Made by a program: the position numbers and the translations under genes
Shown: positions 35,612 through 43,037 of the stretch, in pieces
Layout of the letters: each line of letters begins with the position of its first letter
Numbering within the stretch: position 1 is the stretch's first letter
DNA from: a virus
DNA length: 50,881 nt
Strand: one strand, 5' to 3'
IMG/VR virus record: IMGVR_UViG_3300020596_000032
Location: 1-50,881 of that record
The notes under the pieces: generated by a model
Told to the model about the DNA's origin: nothing
Seen by the model: only the letters and a program-made list of their open reading frames with translations
The model's database searches: none

Positions 35612-37195
35612 ATGGAACCCAAGAATCATTACGCGAAGAAATCAGACCTCATCGAGCAGATCACCAAGTCGAAGGCGATTCGGAAGAAGTACCCCAAACG
35701 GAGTCCTTCTGAGTGCCTGACTCCGAAATTGATCGATATGATCGAGCAAATCGTGTACAAATTTGGCGAGCTTCCAAACTGGAGAAATTACTGCGTTGAT
35801 GAAACGACCGAGTGTTTGACCCGGCGCGGGTGGACCACAATGGATGATCTTTCCACCGACGATATGATTCTATCGTCCAAGGACGGTATTCTTACATGGT
35901 CCAAGGTAAAATCCGTATATCGGGGAAATTTCGACGGCAACATGTTCCATATGACCTCCCGTGGGTTCGACGCCTTGGTGACCCCCGGTCATAAATTTTT
36001 GACCACCGAGGGAATCAAGCCGGTTGAATTACTTCGTGAACGAGACAAACTCGTTATGATGAGTCAACCAGTGGAAAATTCGCAATTACCCGAATACGAT
36101 GACGCGTTCGTTGAATTGGTCGGTTGGACTATAACCGAGGGAAATTATCATCGTCCTACAGATCGTAACTATACCAGAGTGATCGTCCATCAAAACGAAG
36201 GTAAAAAAGCGAATCGGATTCGTGCATGTCTTGAAATTCTCAAATCTAAGCACGGTGAGACGTATCGTTCTCAATTGGGACATACCCTAATCGGGTTCAC
36301 TCTATCAAAAGAAATGGGAAATCGTTTGATCAACGTTGCTCCAAATCGCGTCCCCACATTGGATTTTATTCTGAGTTTGTCCCAAACTCAGAGGGAAATT
36401 CTCATCAACACCATGGTTGATGCCGATGGTTGGCGCGCATACGGAAAATACATGAACTACGGTCAAGTATGTAAGGATCACGTGGATGCATTTATCGTGC
36501 TGTGTACTCTCGCGGGATATCGTACCTCCACTCGTCTCAAAGAACCAAACGGATACGGTAAAAAACCATTTCATGTTGTCCGGATTTTTACATCAAGGAC
36601 TCATCACAACGTGGTTGAAAAAATTGATTTTCATGGTGGGAAAAATTCCAACCGTGTGATTGGAGAAGATAAGTCTCATTACCCAAATTATCCCACAGTT
36701 CCTTATCGGGGCCGGGTGTGGTGTCCGGAAACAGAATTTGGAGTGTTCGTAGCCCGTCGTAATGGTTTCGTGTACCTGACGGGAAACTCATATATTGAAG
36801 ATATGAAAGCCTCCGCGTTTATGGCGGTCTGCCACAATGCGTTGAAATTCGATCCCGAAAAGTCGAACGAGCCCTTCAACTACTACACGATGATTGCGAA
36901 TCGCACTTTCCTGACCTTCATAGAGGCGGAGAAGAAGCAGCGTGACATTCGGGACGATTTGATAGAGGCTCACTCGTTTACCGGTCATATGAAGACCGCC
37001 GGGGACGCCAACGGGATCAAAACCTCATTTGCGCGGCAATCCCTCCATGAGACGACCCAGTTGGGTCCCTCCTTGGATGGCACCCGTCGTATTCCAGTGA
37101 AGCGTGGCCGTTTTCGTCGTCGCAAGTCCACCGTGTTGGATGGAATTCCCCTACACACGATTGATTCCGAGCCGCCTCCGGTGATCGAGGATTAA
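35612..37195 (+). CDS. gp55: gp55-like late sigma factor containing an intein
   Basis: A 527-codon gene. The start is the ATG at 35612 (MEPKNHYAKKSDLIEQ) with GGAACGGA upstream; the frame is open farther upstream only as antisense of the tail-tube gene. Residues 1-60 and 393-527 together make a 195-residue protein, close to T4 gp55 (185). The N-extein ends LPNWRNY and the C-extein begins SYIEDMKASAFMAVCHNALK, then FNYYTMIANRTFLTFIEAEK, matching gp55 (EMIADGIEASIKGLHNF, AYITQACFNAFVQRI). gp55 directs RNA polymerase to TATAAATA-type late promoters. Residues 61-392 are an intein. Late gene expression here depends on splicing unless the unspliced form is active. Confidence 0.78.
   Translation: MEPKNHYAKKSDLIEQITKSKAIRKKYPKRSPSECLTPKLIDMIEQIVYKFGELPNWRNYCVDETTECLTRRGWTTMDDLSTDDMILSSKDGILTWSKVKSVYRGNFDGNMFHMTSRGFDALVTPGHKFLTTEGIKPVELLRERDKLVMMSQPVENSQLPEYDDAFVELVGWTITEGNYHRPTDRNYTRVIVHQNEGKKANRIRACLEILKSKHGETYRSQLGHTLIGFTLSKEMGNRLINVAPNRVPTLDFILSLSQTQREILINTMVDADGWRAYGKYMNYGQVCKDHVDAFIVLCTLAGYRTSTRLKEPNGYGKKPFHVVRIFTSRTHHNVVEKIDFHGGKNSNRVIGEDKSHYPNYPTVPYRGRVWCPETEFGVFVARRNGFVYLTGNSYIEDMKASAFMAVCHNALKFDPEKSNEPFNYYTMIANRTFLTFIEAEKKQRDIRDDLIEAHSFTGHMKTAGDANGIKTSFARQSLHETTQLGPSLDGTRRIPVKRGRFRRRKSTVLDGIPLHTIDSEPPPVIED
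35792..36787 (+). mobile_element. LAGLIDADG intein in the gp55-like gene
   Basis: A 332-residue intein. It begins at Cys61 (CVDETTECLTRRGWTTMDDL, block A) and has block B in DALVTPGHKFLTTEG. The two LAGLIDADG helices are in FVELVGWTITEGN and LINTMVDADGWR. The block F end is VFVARRNGFVYLTGN, followed by Ser. The penultimate residue is Gly, not the usual His, as in some phage inteins. An intact endonuclease core suggests it can still home. It sits in the conserved core region of the sigma factor, just before the SYIEDM helix. Confidence 0.85.
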
Positions 37196-37209
37196 ACAGG
37201 AATGATGAA

Positions 37210-37392
37210 ATGACCCTCATAGAGAAATTACTGGAACGCACGACTCTTCGCTACATGGGCGATTGTAAATGTGGTAATTGTCAACTTGTGCCGCGAGAAT
37301 TGATCGCCGAGGCCGCCAACACCCTTGCGTCTCAGGCGGTGCTGTTGGATAGGAAACCAGAGACAAAGAAATTTCTAGATTCTGTCTCTTAA
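37210..37392 (+). CDS. Small protein with CxCxxC motif
   Basis: A 60-residue protein starting MTLIEKLLERTTLRYMGD, with AGGA eight bases upstream and only 14 bp after the gp55-like stop, so it is probably co-transcribed. It contains DCKCGNCQLVPRELI, a Cys-x-Cys-x2-Cys cluster that could bind zinc, followed by an Ala-rich helix. No named family recognised. Its last codons lie antisense to the end of the gp23-like fragment on the other strand. Confidence 0.6.
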   Translation: MTLIEKLLERTTLRYMGDCKCGNCQLVPRELIAEAANTLASQAVLLDRKPETKKFLDSVS

Positions 37393-37500
37393 AGTCTGTC
37401 TCATATCCTGAATATCATCGGGATCAATAGGTCCCATAAATGGCGAAACCCCAACGATATCATCCGCGATAACATTCGGAATGACCCTTCGTAGTACTTG
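37375..37500 (-). other. Open stretch resembling a T4 gp23 segment (Gol region)
   Basis: In the frame shifted from the nrdB remnant, the minus strand reads QVLRRVIPNVIADDIVGVSP and FMGPIDPDDIQDMRQTLRDR, then I and a stop at 37377-37375. T4 gp23 has MVRRAIPNLIAFDICGVQPM at the segment around its Gol peptide. R-R-x-I-P-N-x-I-A-x-D-I-x-G-V-x-P is shared. No ATG, GTG or TTG precedes it closely in frame, so it may be a fragment or be reached by frameshifting from the nrdB remnant. Confidence 0.5.
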
Positions 37501-37742
37501 ATGGAGACTATGGAGAAATTCTTCCGATCGGATACAGAAATATCTGCTTGCGTGAAGAACCTGAATATCTGAGTGAGTAGATTTCGCTCCTCATTCGTTA
37601 ATGTGCTATTCCAATCTCTTACGTCGTCACCTAGTGCTACCTCTCCCGGTAGCCAGTGTATTTTATGCTGCATTTCGAATGCATCATAAGCCCAAGGGTA
37701 CATAAAAGGTTTAAAGGATATCCGTGATTCTAGCAAACTCAT
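37401..37742 (-). pseudogene. nrdB: nrdB 5' remnant (class Ia ribonucleotide reductase small subunit)
   Basis: The ORF starts MSLLESRISFKPFMYPWAYD and continues with HWLPGEVALGDDVRDWN and RNLLTQIFRFFTQADISV. This is the canonical N-terminus of NrdB (YPWAY...HWLPEEV...LTQIFRFFTQAD). Homology stops at about residue 72 (near 37527); the remaining 41 residues do not resemble NrdB, and the protein ends at 113 instead of the usual 320-390. None of the metal ligands or the radical Tyr is present, so it cannot be an active subunit. The sequence after the breakpoint contains, in another frame, a gp23-like stretch (37375-37500). I see a recombination scar, not an intron: no 3' exon follows. Confidence 0.7.
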
Positions 37743-37757
37743 GCTTTACTCCAAACT

Positions 37758-37997
37758 CTACGCTTTAAATCCGAACGCATCCTCTAATAATACGCTGTCC
37801 TTAGTATGATGAAATACTAGGCTAACTAAATAGTTTAGGATATCAAAGTTGACATACATTGAATAGTTCATTAAATCCGCACAAGTGACAGCCTCTTTTC
37901 GTAGTTCCAACTTTCGTTCGTTGGAACATTTAGTAGTCGTCAATTCGTTAACATAGCGTAGAAAATCCATTATAGTCGCTTTGTGATTTTCATTCAT
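37758..37997 (-). CDS. Small hypothetical protein
   Basis: A 79-residue, mostly helical protein starting MNENHKATIMDFLRYVNEL, ATGA-overlapped with the upstream small gene and 15 bp before the nrdB remnant. AAGGAC lies eight bases before the ATG. No family recognised. The A+T content of this stretch is higher than in the surrounding genes, which together with the nrdB scar suggests recent rearrangement here. Confidence 0.5.
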   Translation of the reverse strand: MNENHKATIMDFLRYVNELTTTKCSNERKLELRKEAVTCADLMNYSMYVNFDILNYLVSLVFHHTKDSVLLEDAFGFKA

Positions 37998-38179
37998 ATC
38001 GGTTTGTCCTTATGAGTGATACACAAAGTGCCTTCTGGAGTATCACCGTGTACATCGAGAACTTCTTGCCGCATATCATTGATCGTATCGGGATCGGGTT
38101 CGGTGTCGATATACGTCCATCGAGCGGAAAGTTTTCTACTCTTCGCGGTAACGACTTGCCTCTCTATTTGTAATTTCAT
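37994..38179 (-). CDS. Small protein resembling a gp23 capsid segment
   Basis: A 61-residue protein starting MKLQIERQVVTAKSRKLSAR, then WTYIDTEPDPDTINDMRQEV. The first half matches the T4 gp23 segment FRIDKQVIEAKSRQLKAAYS (I-x-x-Q-V-x-x-A-K-S-R-x-L-x-A). The second half shares DPDxIxDMRQ with the gp23-like stretch at 37375-37500. It is coupled to thyX by an ATGA overlap and to the next gene by another. It is too short to be a capsid protein; a decoy, regulator or residual fragment are options. Confidence 0.6.
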   Translation of the reverse strand: MKLQIERQVVTAKSRKLSARWTYIDTEPDPDTINDMRQEVLDVHGDTPEGTLCITHKDKPI

Positions 38180-40359
38180 GAGAAATTCTTTTGGAACTCC
38201 ACGATTTCCCGTTCGCTCACGTTGGAACCACGAAGATTTTGAAGAATGGTACTCATCCCGCCGTTCATGTCAATATAGTCGCGAATCGCAGACTTCTCGG
38301 TTTTCGACAACTGAACCGCACCCATCTGATACTCTTCGAAGGCTTCCATCGAGATTGGAAACATCTCGGTGAGAATTTTCCGCATGATGTTCGAGTAGAC
38401 GCGGATTTCCCACTGCGCGTGAGAATCGGAACGGAGTTTCATGAAGTGCATCAAGTTGTGCAGACTCACGCTCCAGTACCACTGTGTATACACGGCGACC
38501 GGAATCACACATCGGGCGAGTTCCCGAGCCAATCCCGGATAATCGTCCCCGGTCATGTACAGGTGATTCGCCGCGTAGTATTCCTTGATCTTCGCATCAA
38601 TCGCCTCGTCGTTGATCTCGATCTCTTCCCCGCGTTCCTTCGCGCGTCGCTGCATCTCATAGCAGGCGTTCACAGCGGCCTCTTTCCACACCACCGCACG
38701 ATTCTCAATCGAATCCGGCGCTCGGGGACGGGTCTGGTACTCCACGCCATCCGCATCTTTCGTGGTCTCGGGACCCAACAGGTACATGTAAGTCTTGAAC
38801 GCATCCTCGAAGGATAGCTGCATCGCCTCCACAACGGCTTCATAGTCGTTCTCGGTGAGTTCATTCTCCATCCGGCCTTGCTTGTTCGTGACCGCCTGTG
38901 GCATCGCGTTCTCCCGCCGAGGCAGGTAGAACTCGGAGTCCAACTTGGAATATCGGGCCGAATATTCGTTAAACGAATTATGAACAACGAAACCGTTCGC
39001 AATGAAATTATGAAACGGGGTTTCGACTTCTAAATCATAGACTTCTTCTTCCCCATCGTATTCAATTTTTACAATCTCATCAAACACTACTCGATTCTTA
39101 GTGGACATACCGTGGAGAACTCGGTCTTCACCATTTTCTTTCGGGGTTCCCCATTTCAAATTGTCCGTGCGGTTATCAGACGGATTACCATTTAGATGAC
39201 GACACTCTTCTAGCCCTACCCGAGGCCGCTGAAATGTCTCCAACACCAACTGATGAATCAAACGGGTCCGCTGACCATCCATTGGATATTGAATATTAAC
39301 ACATCGATATCCAACCTGCATGGTTGATTCTTGCATTTCTTTCCATTCACCAGACTTATTTGATCTTACTCGTCCGTGATCTGATACTTGATATACTCCA
39401 TCAGTATCCAGAATATCTTTCCATGTTTCTTTCGACGAAGATATTGATACGCATTCGTTACTCACTGCCGCTGGACGATTTCTTGCAATTTTAGCGGAAG
39501 CGCATCCGGTATCTGGATCAACGAATTCGCCCAAAGGGAGCCACCCACGATCCGTCAAACACAAATGATCCAGTGTCAAACGTATCGTCGCTTGTTCAGT
39601 ACTGATTCGATAAACGGGCTTGACTCCGTTAGACCATACATCTCGGACGTTCGTGATCTCGATTTGGTCTGTTTTTTCATTATAGAAACGCAATTTCATA
39701 TTTTTCAATCGTTCGCGGTTTATAATAACCGGAACACCCCGAATTTCGAATGTTTTGTCGGCCCACTCCGACCATTCCTTTTTCTTCTCTTGGGAGACTT
39801 CTGTATCCCCTCGATTGATCAACTGTCGAATGTCTTCGGGCCTGCGTTCGACCAATTCTGCCATTTCTGGAACGGTGTATGATTTTCCTTCTTCAAGGCG
39901 TTCCGTATATGAGGGCTTTAATTTACCACGTGCCCGTCGCGTACTCAAACGATGCCAATTATCATGAAATTTCTTAATCGTTACGGGATATCTAGTCGAT
40001 TCGCTATTGACAAAATCCAGTTGCACGTCTCCTGCGAGACAACCCGTGCGGTGGCGTATCCATTGCCTCGCCACGAAGATCGGCAGCTTCACGTGCCACT
40101 TCAACTGAACCATTTCGAATGGACTGGTATGTGAGTGACGCTTCAAGTAACGAATCAACGTTCGGGTGGTACTGGTCTTCTTCGTGCCCCGACCATAGCT
40201 GACCCGGGCGGCGTCTACGATGTCCTGATCCGATCCCATGAAATCCACGAGCGCGATATGGCCGTGATCCAAAACCGGAGTATACTCGGGAGCGAATACC
40301 CGATGCTCTCCAATCATCGTTGCATCGAAATCTTCTGGAACCTCGACCTTAACCCACAT
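38176..40359 (-). CDS. thyX: Flavin-dependent thymidylate synthase ThyX containing an intein
   Basis: A 727-codon gene. The extein is 372 residues. N-terminal residues 1-106 contain SHTSPFEMVQLKWHVKLPIF and RQWIRHRTG; after the intein the sequence continues SFNEYSARYSKLDSEF. Joined, this gives RHRTGSFNEYSARY, the ThyX signature RHRxxSxNEYSxRY that binds FAD and dUMP. The C-terminal part has CVIPVAVYTQWYWSVSLHNL followed by MHFMKLRSDSHAQWEIR, the conserved nucleotide-binding end. ThyX makes dTMP from dUMP with CH2-folate and FAD. The gene overlaps the dNMP kinase by 11 bp, which fits nucleotide supply. Confidence 0.92.
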   Translation of the reverse strand: MWVKVEVPEDFDATMIGEHRVFAPEYTPVLDHGHIALVDFMGSDQDIVDAARVSYGRGTKKTSTTRTLIRYLKRHSHTSPFEMVQLKWHVKLPIFVARQWIRHRTGCLAGDVQLDFVNSESTRYPVTIKKFHDNWHRLSTRRARGKLKPSYTERLEEGKSYTVPEMAELVERRPEDIRQLINRGDTEVSQEKKKEWSEWADKTFEIRGVPVIINRERLKNMKLRFYNEKTDQIEITNVRDVWSNGVKPVYRISTEQATIRLTLDHLCLTDRGWLPLGEFVDPDTGCASAKIARNRPAAVSNECVSISSSKETWKDILDTDGVYQVSDHGRVRSNKSGEWKEMQESTMQVGYRCVNIQYPMDGQRTRLIHQLVLETFQRPRVGLEECRHLNGNPSDNRTDNLKWGTPKENGEDRVLHGMSTKNRVVFDEIVKIEYDGEEEVYDLEVETPFHNFIANGFVVHNSFNEYSARYSKLDSEFYLPRRENAMPQAVTNKQGRMENELTENDYEAVVEAMQLSFEDAFKTYMYLLGPETTKDADGVEYQTRPRAPDSIENRAVVWKEAAVNACYEMQRRAKERGEEIEINDEAIDAKIKEYYAANHLYMTGDDYPGLARELARCVIPVAVYTQWYWSVSLHNLMHFMKLRSDSHAQWEIRVYSNIMRKILTEMFPISMEAFEEYQMGAVQLSKTEKSAIRDYIDMNGGMSTILQNLRGSNVSEREIVEFQKNFS
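38977..40041 (-). mobile_element. HNH-type intein in thyX
   Basis: A 355-residue intein. It starts at Cys107 (CLAGDVQLDFVNSEST) and ends YDLEVETPFHNFIANGFVVHN (only this end given) before Ser, with canonical His-Asn. Block B is RLTLDHLCLTDRGW. The endonuclease part has a NUMOD4-like WKDILDTDGVYQVSDHGRVR and an HNH core with LIHQLVLETFQRP, CRHLNGNPSDNRTDNLKWGT. The insertion lies between Gly and Ser of the RHRTGS catalytic signature. HNH endonucleases in inteins are less common than LAGLIDADG ones. Confidence 0.88.
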
Positions 40360-41044
40360 CGGAAACCTCTAGTGTTGCAATCGTGTATTCAAAAATAGAA
40401 TTCAAATTCGTACTGAACGAATCGTCGCCGGGATTCCTGATGGTATAATCCCAGCCCCCGCCCCATGTGAGCCACTGGAGTTCGGATTCATGTTGAATAT
40501 TCCCGGTCAGTGTTCCCACATTGGGGCGTTCAATCTGCACAAGCAGACCGTCCATGTCACGGATAAACTTCATCTCATTCAAAAAACGACAATCCGTGAC
40601 GAAACCCACGTCCGTGTTCAACTCTCCACGTTGAATGGCAAGTCGGGTGCATATGATCCAAATATCCGAGTGCAAACCCGTTCGCATGGCCTCGGTGCCA
40701 ATCTCCTGCATGACCGTTCGCCGGGTCTTCCCCATCATCACACAGGCAATATCGGTATCGAGTTCGATCCAATCTTCCGTCGTAGTAATTTCACGAGCAG
40801 AAACCGGCTTAGCCCCGGGTTTACCCTTGGGGACCCAACCTCCTAGTCCACCCTCTTTGTAGTAGGGATCGGAATCCAACTTCGCGCGGTCCCATCCAAA
40901 CAACATCGCGCAAATGTCTTTGATCGGCTTTGCGAAACTGATCCGGCTCGTGGTGATACCACTCTGGTTAAACCGGGATTCGAGAATGTTCGCAGCAGTA
41001 TCCTTGCCTGCACCGGCCTTGCCGGATAATCCGATAATCAACAT
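40349..41044 (-). CDS. Deoxynucleoside monophosphate kinase (T4 gp1-like)
   Basis: A 231-residue protein starting MLIIGLSGKAGAGKDTAANI, where GLSGKAGAGKDT is the P-loop. It has KPIKDICAMLFGW and RRTVMQEIGTEAMRTGLHSD, followed by GFVTDCRFLNEMKFI, as in T4 gp1 and related dNMP kinases (QxxGTExxR, xDxRFxNE). The length is close to T4 gp1 (241). It would phosphorylate dTMP and other dNMPs made or recycled during infection, and sits next to thyX with an 11-bp overlap. Ribosome site GAGGTG just before the ATG. Confidence 0.82.
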   Translation of the reverse strand: MLIIGLSGKAGAGKDTAANILESRFNQSGITTSRISFAKPIKDICAMLFGWDRAKLDSDPYYKEGGLGGWVPKGKPGAKPVSAREITTTEDWIELDTDIACVMMGKTRRTVMQEIGTEAMRTGLHSDIWIICTRLAIQRGELNTDVGFVTDCRFLNEMKFIRDMDGLLVQIERPNVGTLTGNIQHESELQWLTWGGGWDYTIRNPGDDSFSTNLNSIFEYTIATLEVSDVG

Positions 41045-41080
41045 ACATCACCTCTATGGGCTATATGTCTCAAGACGGGA

Positions 41081-41626
41081 TTAGATCAACACTTCTGTTG
41101 TGACCATGGCTTTTAACTGATCCAGTGTGATTCCGTGATTCACAATTGCACCCCATGCCGCGATCAACACCGCCTCGGTCACTCCCTCGTCAAGAATTCG
41201 GGCTCGTTTGGTCTTCCACTGCGGGGCCGCGAGGGGGAACATCTCTTGGGCGCGTTCCCGGGAGAGGTTTTTGTCATCGGAGAGATCAAATACCTTTTTC
41301 CACACCTGTGGCGAGACCAGCGTGGCTTCTCGTCCGGTTCTCCCATACACGGCTGATTTTATCAGCCCATATCCTTCTCCGAAGCGCCATACGCTTGTCA
41401 CACCTTGGGAACTCATGGGACCGACCCGTTCCAGATATACCTCATCACAGGGAATGATAGCTTCGAACAATCGGGGAATATCATAGATATTCACAATCTT
41501 GTTTTTACCCTTGATCCGTTTCGAGGTTTCCACCACGGGCATCCGATACACGATGATTTTTTGAGAATCAATATCCAAATGGACTATTCCACCCTTCAAA
41601 CCCGGATCAATACCCATAATTATCAT
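41081..41626 (-). CDS. RuvC-like Holliday junction resolvase
   Basis: A 181-residue protein starting MIIMGIDPGLKGGIVHLD, the RNase H-fold strand with the first catalytic Asp. CDEVYLERVGPMSSQGVTSV gives the second acidic residue (Glu). LDEGVTEAVLIAAWGA gives the last acidic pair near the C-terminus, as in RuvC (HxxDA/DExxA). The length fits RuvC (about 170). It would cleave branched DNA during recombination-dependent replication and packaging, the role of endonuclease VII in T4. It has a late promoter motif with a predicted 11-nt leader GGGAGAAACAAC-like before the ATG. Confidence 0.8.
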   Translation of the reverse strand: MIIMGIDPGLKGGIVHLDIDSQKIIVYRMPVVETSKRIKGKNKIVNIYDIPRLFEAIIPCDEVYLERVGPMSSQGVTSVWRFGEGYGLIKSAVYGRTGREATLVSPQVWKKVFDLSDDKNLSRERAQEMFPLAAPQWKTKRARILDEGVTEAVLIAAWGAIVNHGITLDQLKAMVTTEVLI

Positions 41627-41642
41627 GTTGTTTCTCCCGGGG

Positions 41643-41649
41643 TATTTAC
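41643..41649 (-). promoter_or_regulatory. Late promoter motif GTAAATA before the resolvase
   Basis: Minus-strand GTAAATA with TAAATA at 41648-41643. The predicted start near 41637 gives a leader of about 11 nt containing GGGAGA. Confidence 0.5.
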
Positions 41650-41740
41650 GCGGGAGAGTGAAAAATTTACCAGTACCCGAAGGGCCTCACAGAGCCTATT
41701 AGGAGCCCGCTAAGTAGGGGTGGGTTCTTGGAGTACTCGG

Positions 41741-42409
41741 ATGGGTAAAACTTTGTACATTCACCGGGAGGGCACTGTAAGCGTCGCTCAGATGCCCCAT
41801 GAGGATGGAGGGTACACCCATCTCCTCGCCAGTCCCTCCCCGAGATCGATCCTCTACTACGTGGGACACCGACCGAACCGCCGAACCAAGAAAATGACCA
41901 TACTCCACGGGGGGTTTCGTTCCGTAACCAAGGCGTTCGAGGTATTCTACCGGTCCCTGAAAATTGCCAAACTGGGGCCTCGCGCGTGGGACCCCATGGG
42001 TGGGAAGGTTCAGAAGTGGGAGGCGGAGTTCGTCGATCCCCACTTCAAGAACGAACGTCTTAGTCGGGATCAGATGCTCAGCCTACTATATCGGGTATGT
42101 GGATCACGGAAAGCCAACGCGCCCACCGTGATATGGGTGAAAAAAGCTAATTTTTGTTATTTCAAGCGGTGTGAGGAATCCACCCCTTATGTGGTTATGT
42201 CCGATGGGGCAGAACTCTCCAACACTGGATTCGTCTTGCACGAGATGGCTCATTTCTTGGCCGATCTGATCAGTCCCGATATAGACAACCACGGCCCCCT
42301 GTTTATGCGTGAATACTTGGGCCTGCTCCGGGACTTCACCCCACTGGACGTGGAACTCCTCCAAGAGGGTGCGCGGAAACATAAAATTCGCTATTGGAAA
42401 CCCACTTGA
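41741..42409 (+). CDS. Zinc metallopeptidase-like protein (HExxH)
   Basis: A 222-residue protein. The start is the ATG at 41741 (MGKTLYIHREG), seven bases after GGAG; the longer frame begins with GTG at 41720. FVLHEMAHFLADLI has the HExxH zinc motif, and DNHGPLFMREYLGLL gives the third His. The HExxH...HGPxFxxxYLxLL arrangement is found in a family of small phage and actinobacterial putative metallopeptidases. No signal peptide. The substrate is unknown; processing of a host or phage protein is possible. The stop codon overlaps the -35 box of the next promoter. Confidence 0.68.
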   Translation: MGKTLYIHREGTVSVAQMPHEDGGYTHLLASPSPRSILYYVGHRPNRRTKKMTILHGGFRSVTKAFEVFYRSLKIAKLGPRAWDPMGGKVQKWEAEFVDPHFKNERLSRDQMLSLLYRVCGSRKANAPTVIWVKKANFCYFKRCEESTPYVVMSDGAELSNTGFVLHEMAHFLADLISPDIDNHGPLFMREYLGLLRDFTPLDVELLQEGARKHKIRYWKPT

Positions 42410-42434
42410 CAATATAGTTACCACCGTGTAAACA
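42406..42434 (+). promoter_or_regulatory. Sigma-70 promoter, -35 overlapping upstream stop
   Basis: TTGACA at 42406-42411 (perfect -35) and TAAACA at 42429-42434 with a 17-bp spacer. The TGA stop of the metallopeptidase gene (42407-42409) lies within the -35 box. Probably an early promoter for the small gene at 42457. Confidence 0.6.
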
Positions 42435-42442
42435 TATCGTAC

Positions 42443-42493
42443 ACACGGAGGACAACATGTCGGATTCAAACACGGAGGACAACATGTCGGATT
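42443..42493 (+). repeat. Duplicated ribosome-binding site and start codon
   Basis: ACACGGAGGACAACATGTCG plus GATT at 42443-42466 is repeated exactly at 42470-42493, offset 27 bp (nine codons, in frame). Each copy contains GGAGG and an ATG (42457 and 42484), so the gene has two equally good starts. Confidence 0.8.
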
Positions 42494-42795
42494 ACAATTC
42501 AATGTTCGGGGTTCAGGACGAAGCCGCTCTGGAAGCGATGTTTCAGATGAACCGGGGTCCTCGTAATCCCCAAATGCTCGCCATGTCGATCCTCTCCGAC
42601 GCACAGGAAATGATGGCCGCCGGGGATGCCGAATCCGCCCGCCAGTACATCAATCGGGCCAAGTGGGTCATTTCGGAGAAGCTGTGGGGCTGGCGCTGGT
42701 CTAGTTCGGCAACCAGGGCCGAGCAAAACCCGGCCGCTCGACAGGTAATGGCGAAGCCGTGGAGAAGGATCGATCGAAAGCGTCCCCTGAGTTGA
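42457..42795 (+). CDS. Small helical protein
   Basis: A 112-residue protein (103 if the second ATG at 42484 is used). The segment MLAMSILSDAQEMMAAGDAE followed by SARQYINRAKWVISEKL is a helix pair that recurs in small proteins of T4-like phages of unknown function. The C-terminal 35 residues are basic and rich in Arg, Trp and Pro and look different in character. Driven by the promoter at 42406. The high-quality promoter and duplicated ribosome site suggest strong early expression. Confidence 0.65.
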   Translation: MSDSNTEDNMSDYNSMFGVQDEAALEAMFQMNRGPRNPQMLAMSILSDAQEMMAAGDAESARQYINRAKWVISEKLWGWRWSSSATRAEQNPAARQVMAKPWRRIDRKRPLS

Positions 42796-42823
42796 TGCGC
42801 GCCCTGCAACTCTTACTCAAATC

Positions 42824-42970
42824 ATGACGGCGTTTGAGGATGAACTCCAAAAGCAACTGGGAAGAATTTCACTCGAAATGGACTTCACAGATTGTGCAGC
42901 GGAGCCTATCGTATTGGCTTTTCTGATCTCGCAACGTACATGGGTAAGCATCCATCGTTTGATGGGATAG
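42824..42970 (+). CDS. Possible 48-residue small protein
   Basis: An open frame starting MTAFEDELQKQLGRISLEMD and ending RTWVSIHRLMG, too short for routine gene calling. It would be amphipathic with a short hydrophobic stretch (AAEPIVLAFLI). No ribosome site is visible before the ATG, so it may not be expressed. The other sequence in this 230-bp gap has no better candidate. Confidence 0.25.
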   Translation: MTAFEDELQKQLGRISLEMDFTDCAAEPIVLAFLISQRTWVSIHRLMG

Positions 42971-42989
42971 ACAAGGCACTTACAGGCCT

Positions 42990-43037
42990 TGAGATTTTAA
43001 ACGCGGGTCGTCGGCGCGCAGCGCCCGTTAAGACGCC
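42990..43037. terminator. GC-rich hairpin between convergent genes
   Basis: GGCGC-GCA-GCGCC at 43013-43025 is a perfect five-pair stem with a triloop, inside weaker outer pairing. It lies where plus- and minus-strand transcripts converge. No clear U-tract follows, so it may only be a transcript-end stabiliser. Confidence 0.3.

Noticed and set aside
37401-37742. A group I intron in nrdB, as in T4
   Set aside because: No 3' exon follows on the minus strand: the next genes are on the plus strand and then baseplate genes. The sequence after the break does not show intron core elements that I can see.
37827-37832. Plus-strand TAAATA as a late promoter
   Set aside because: It lies inside a minus-strand gene and no plus-strand gene follows.
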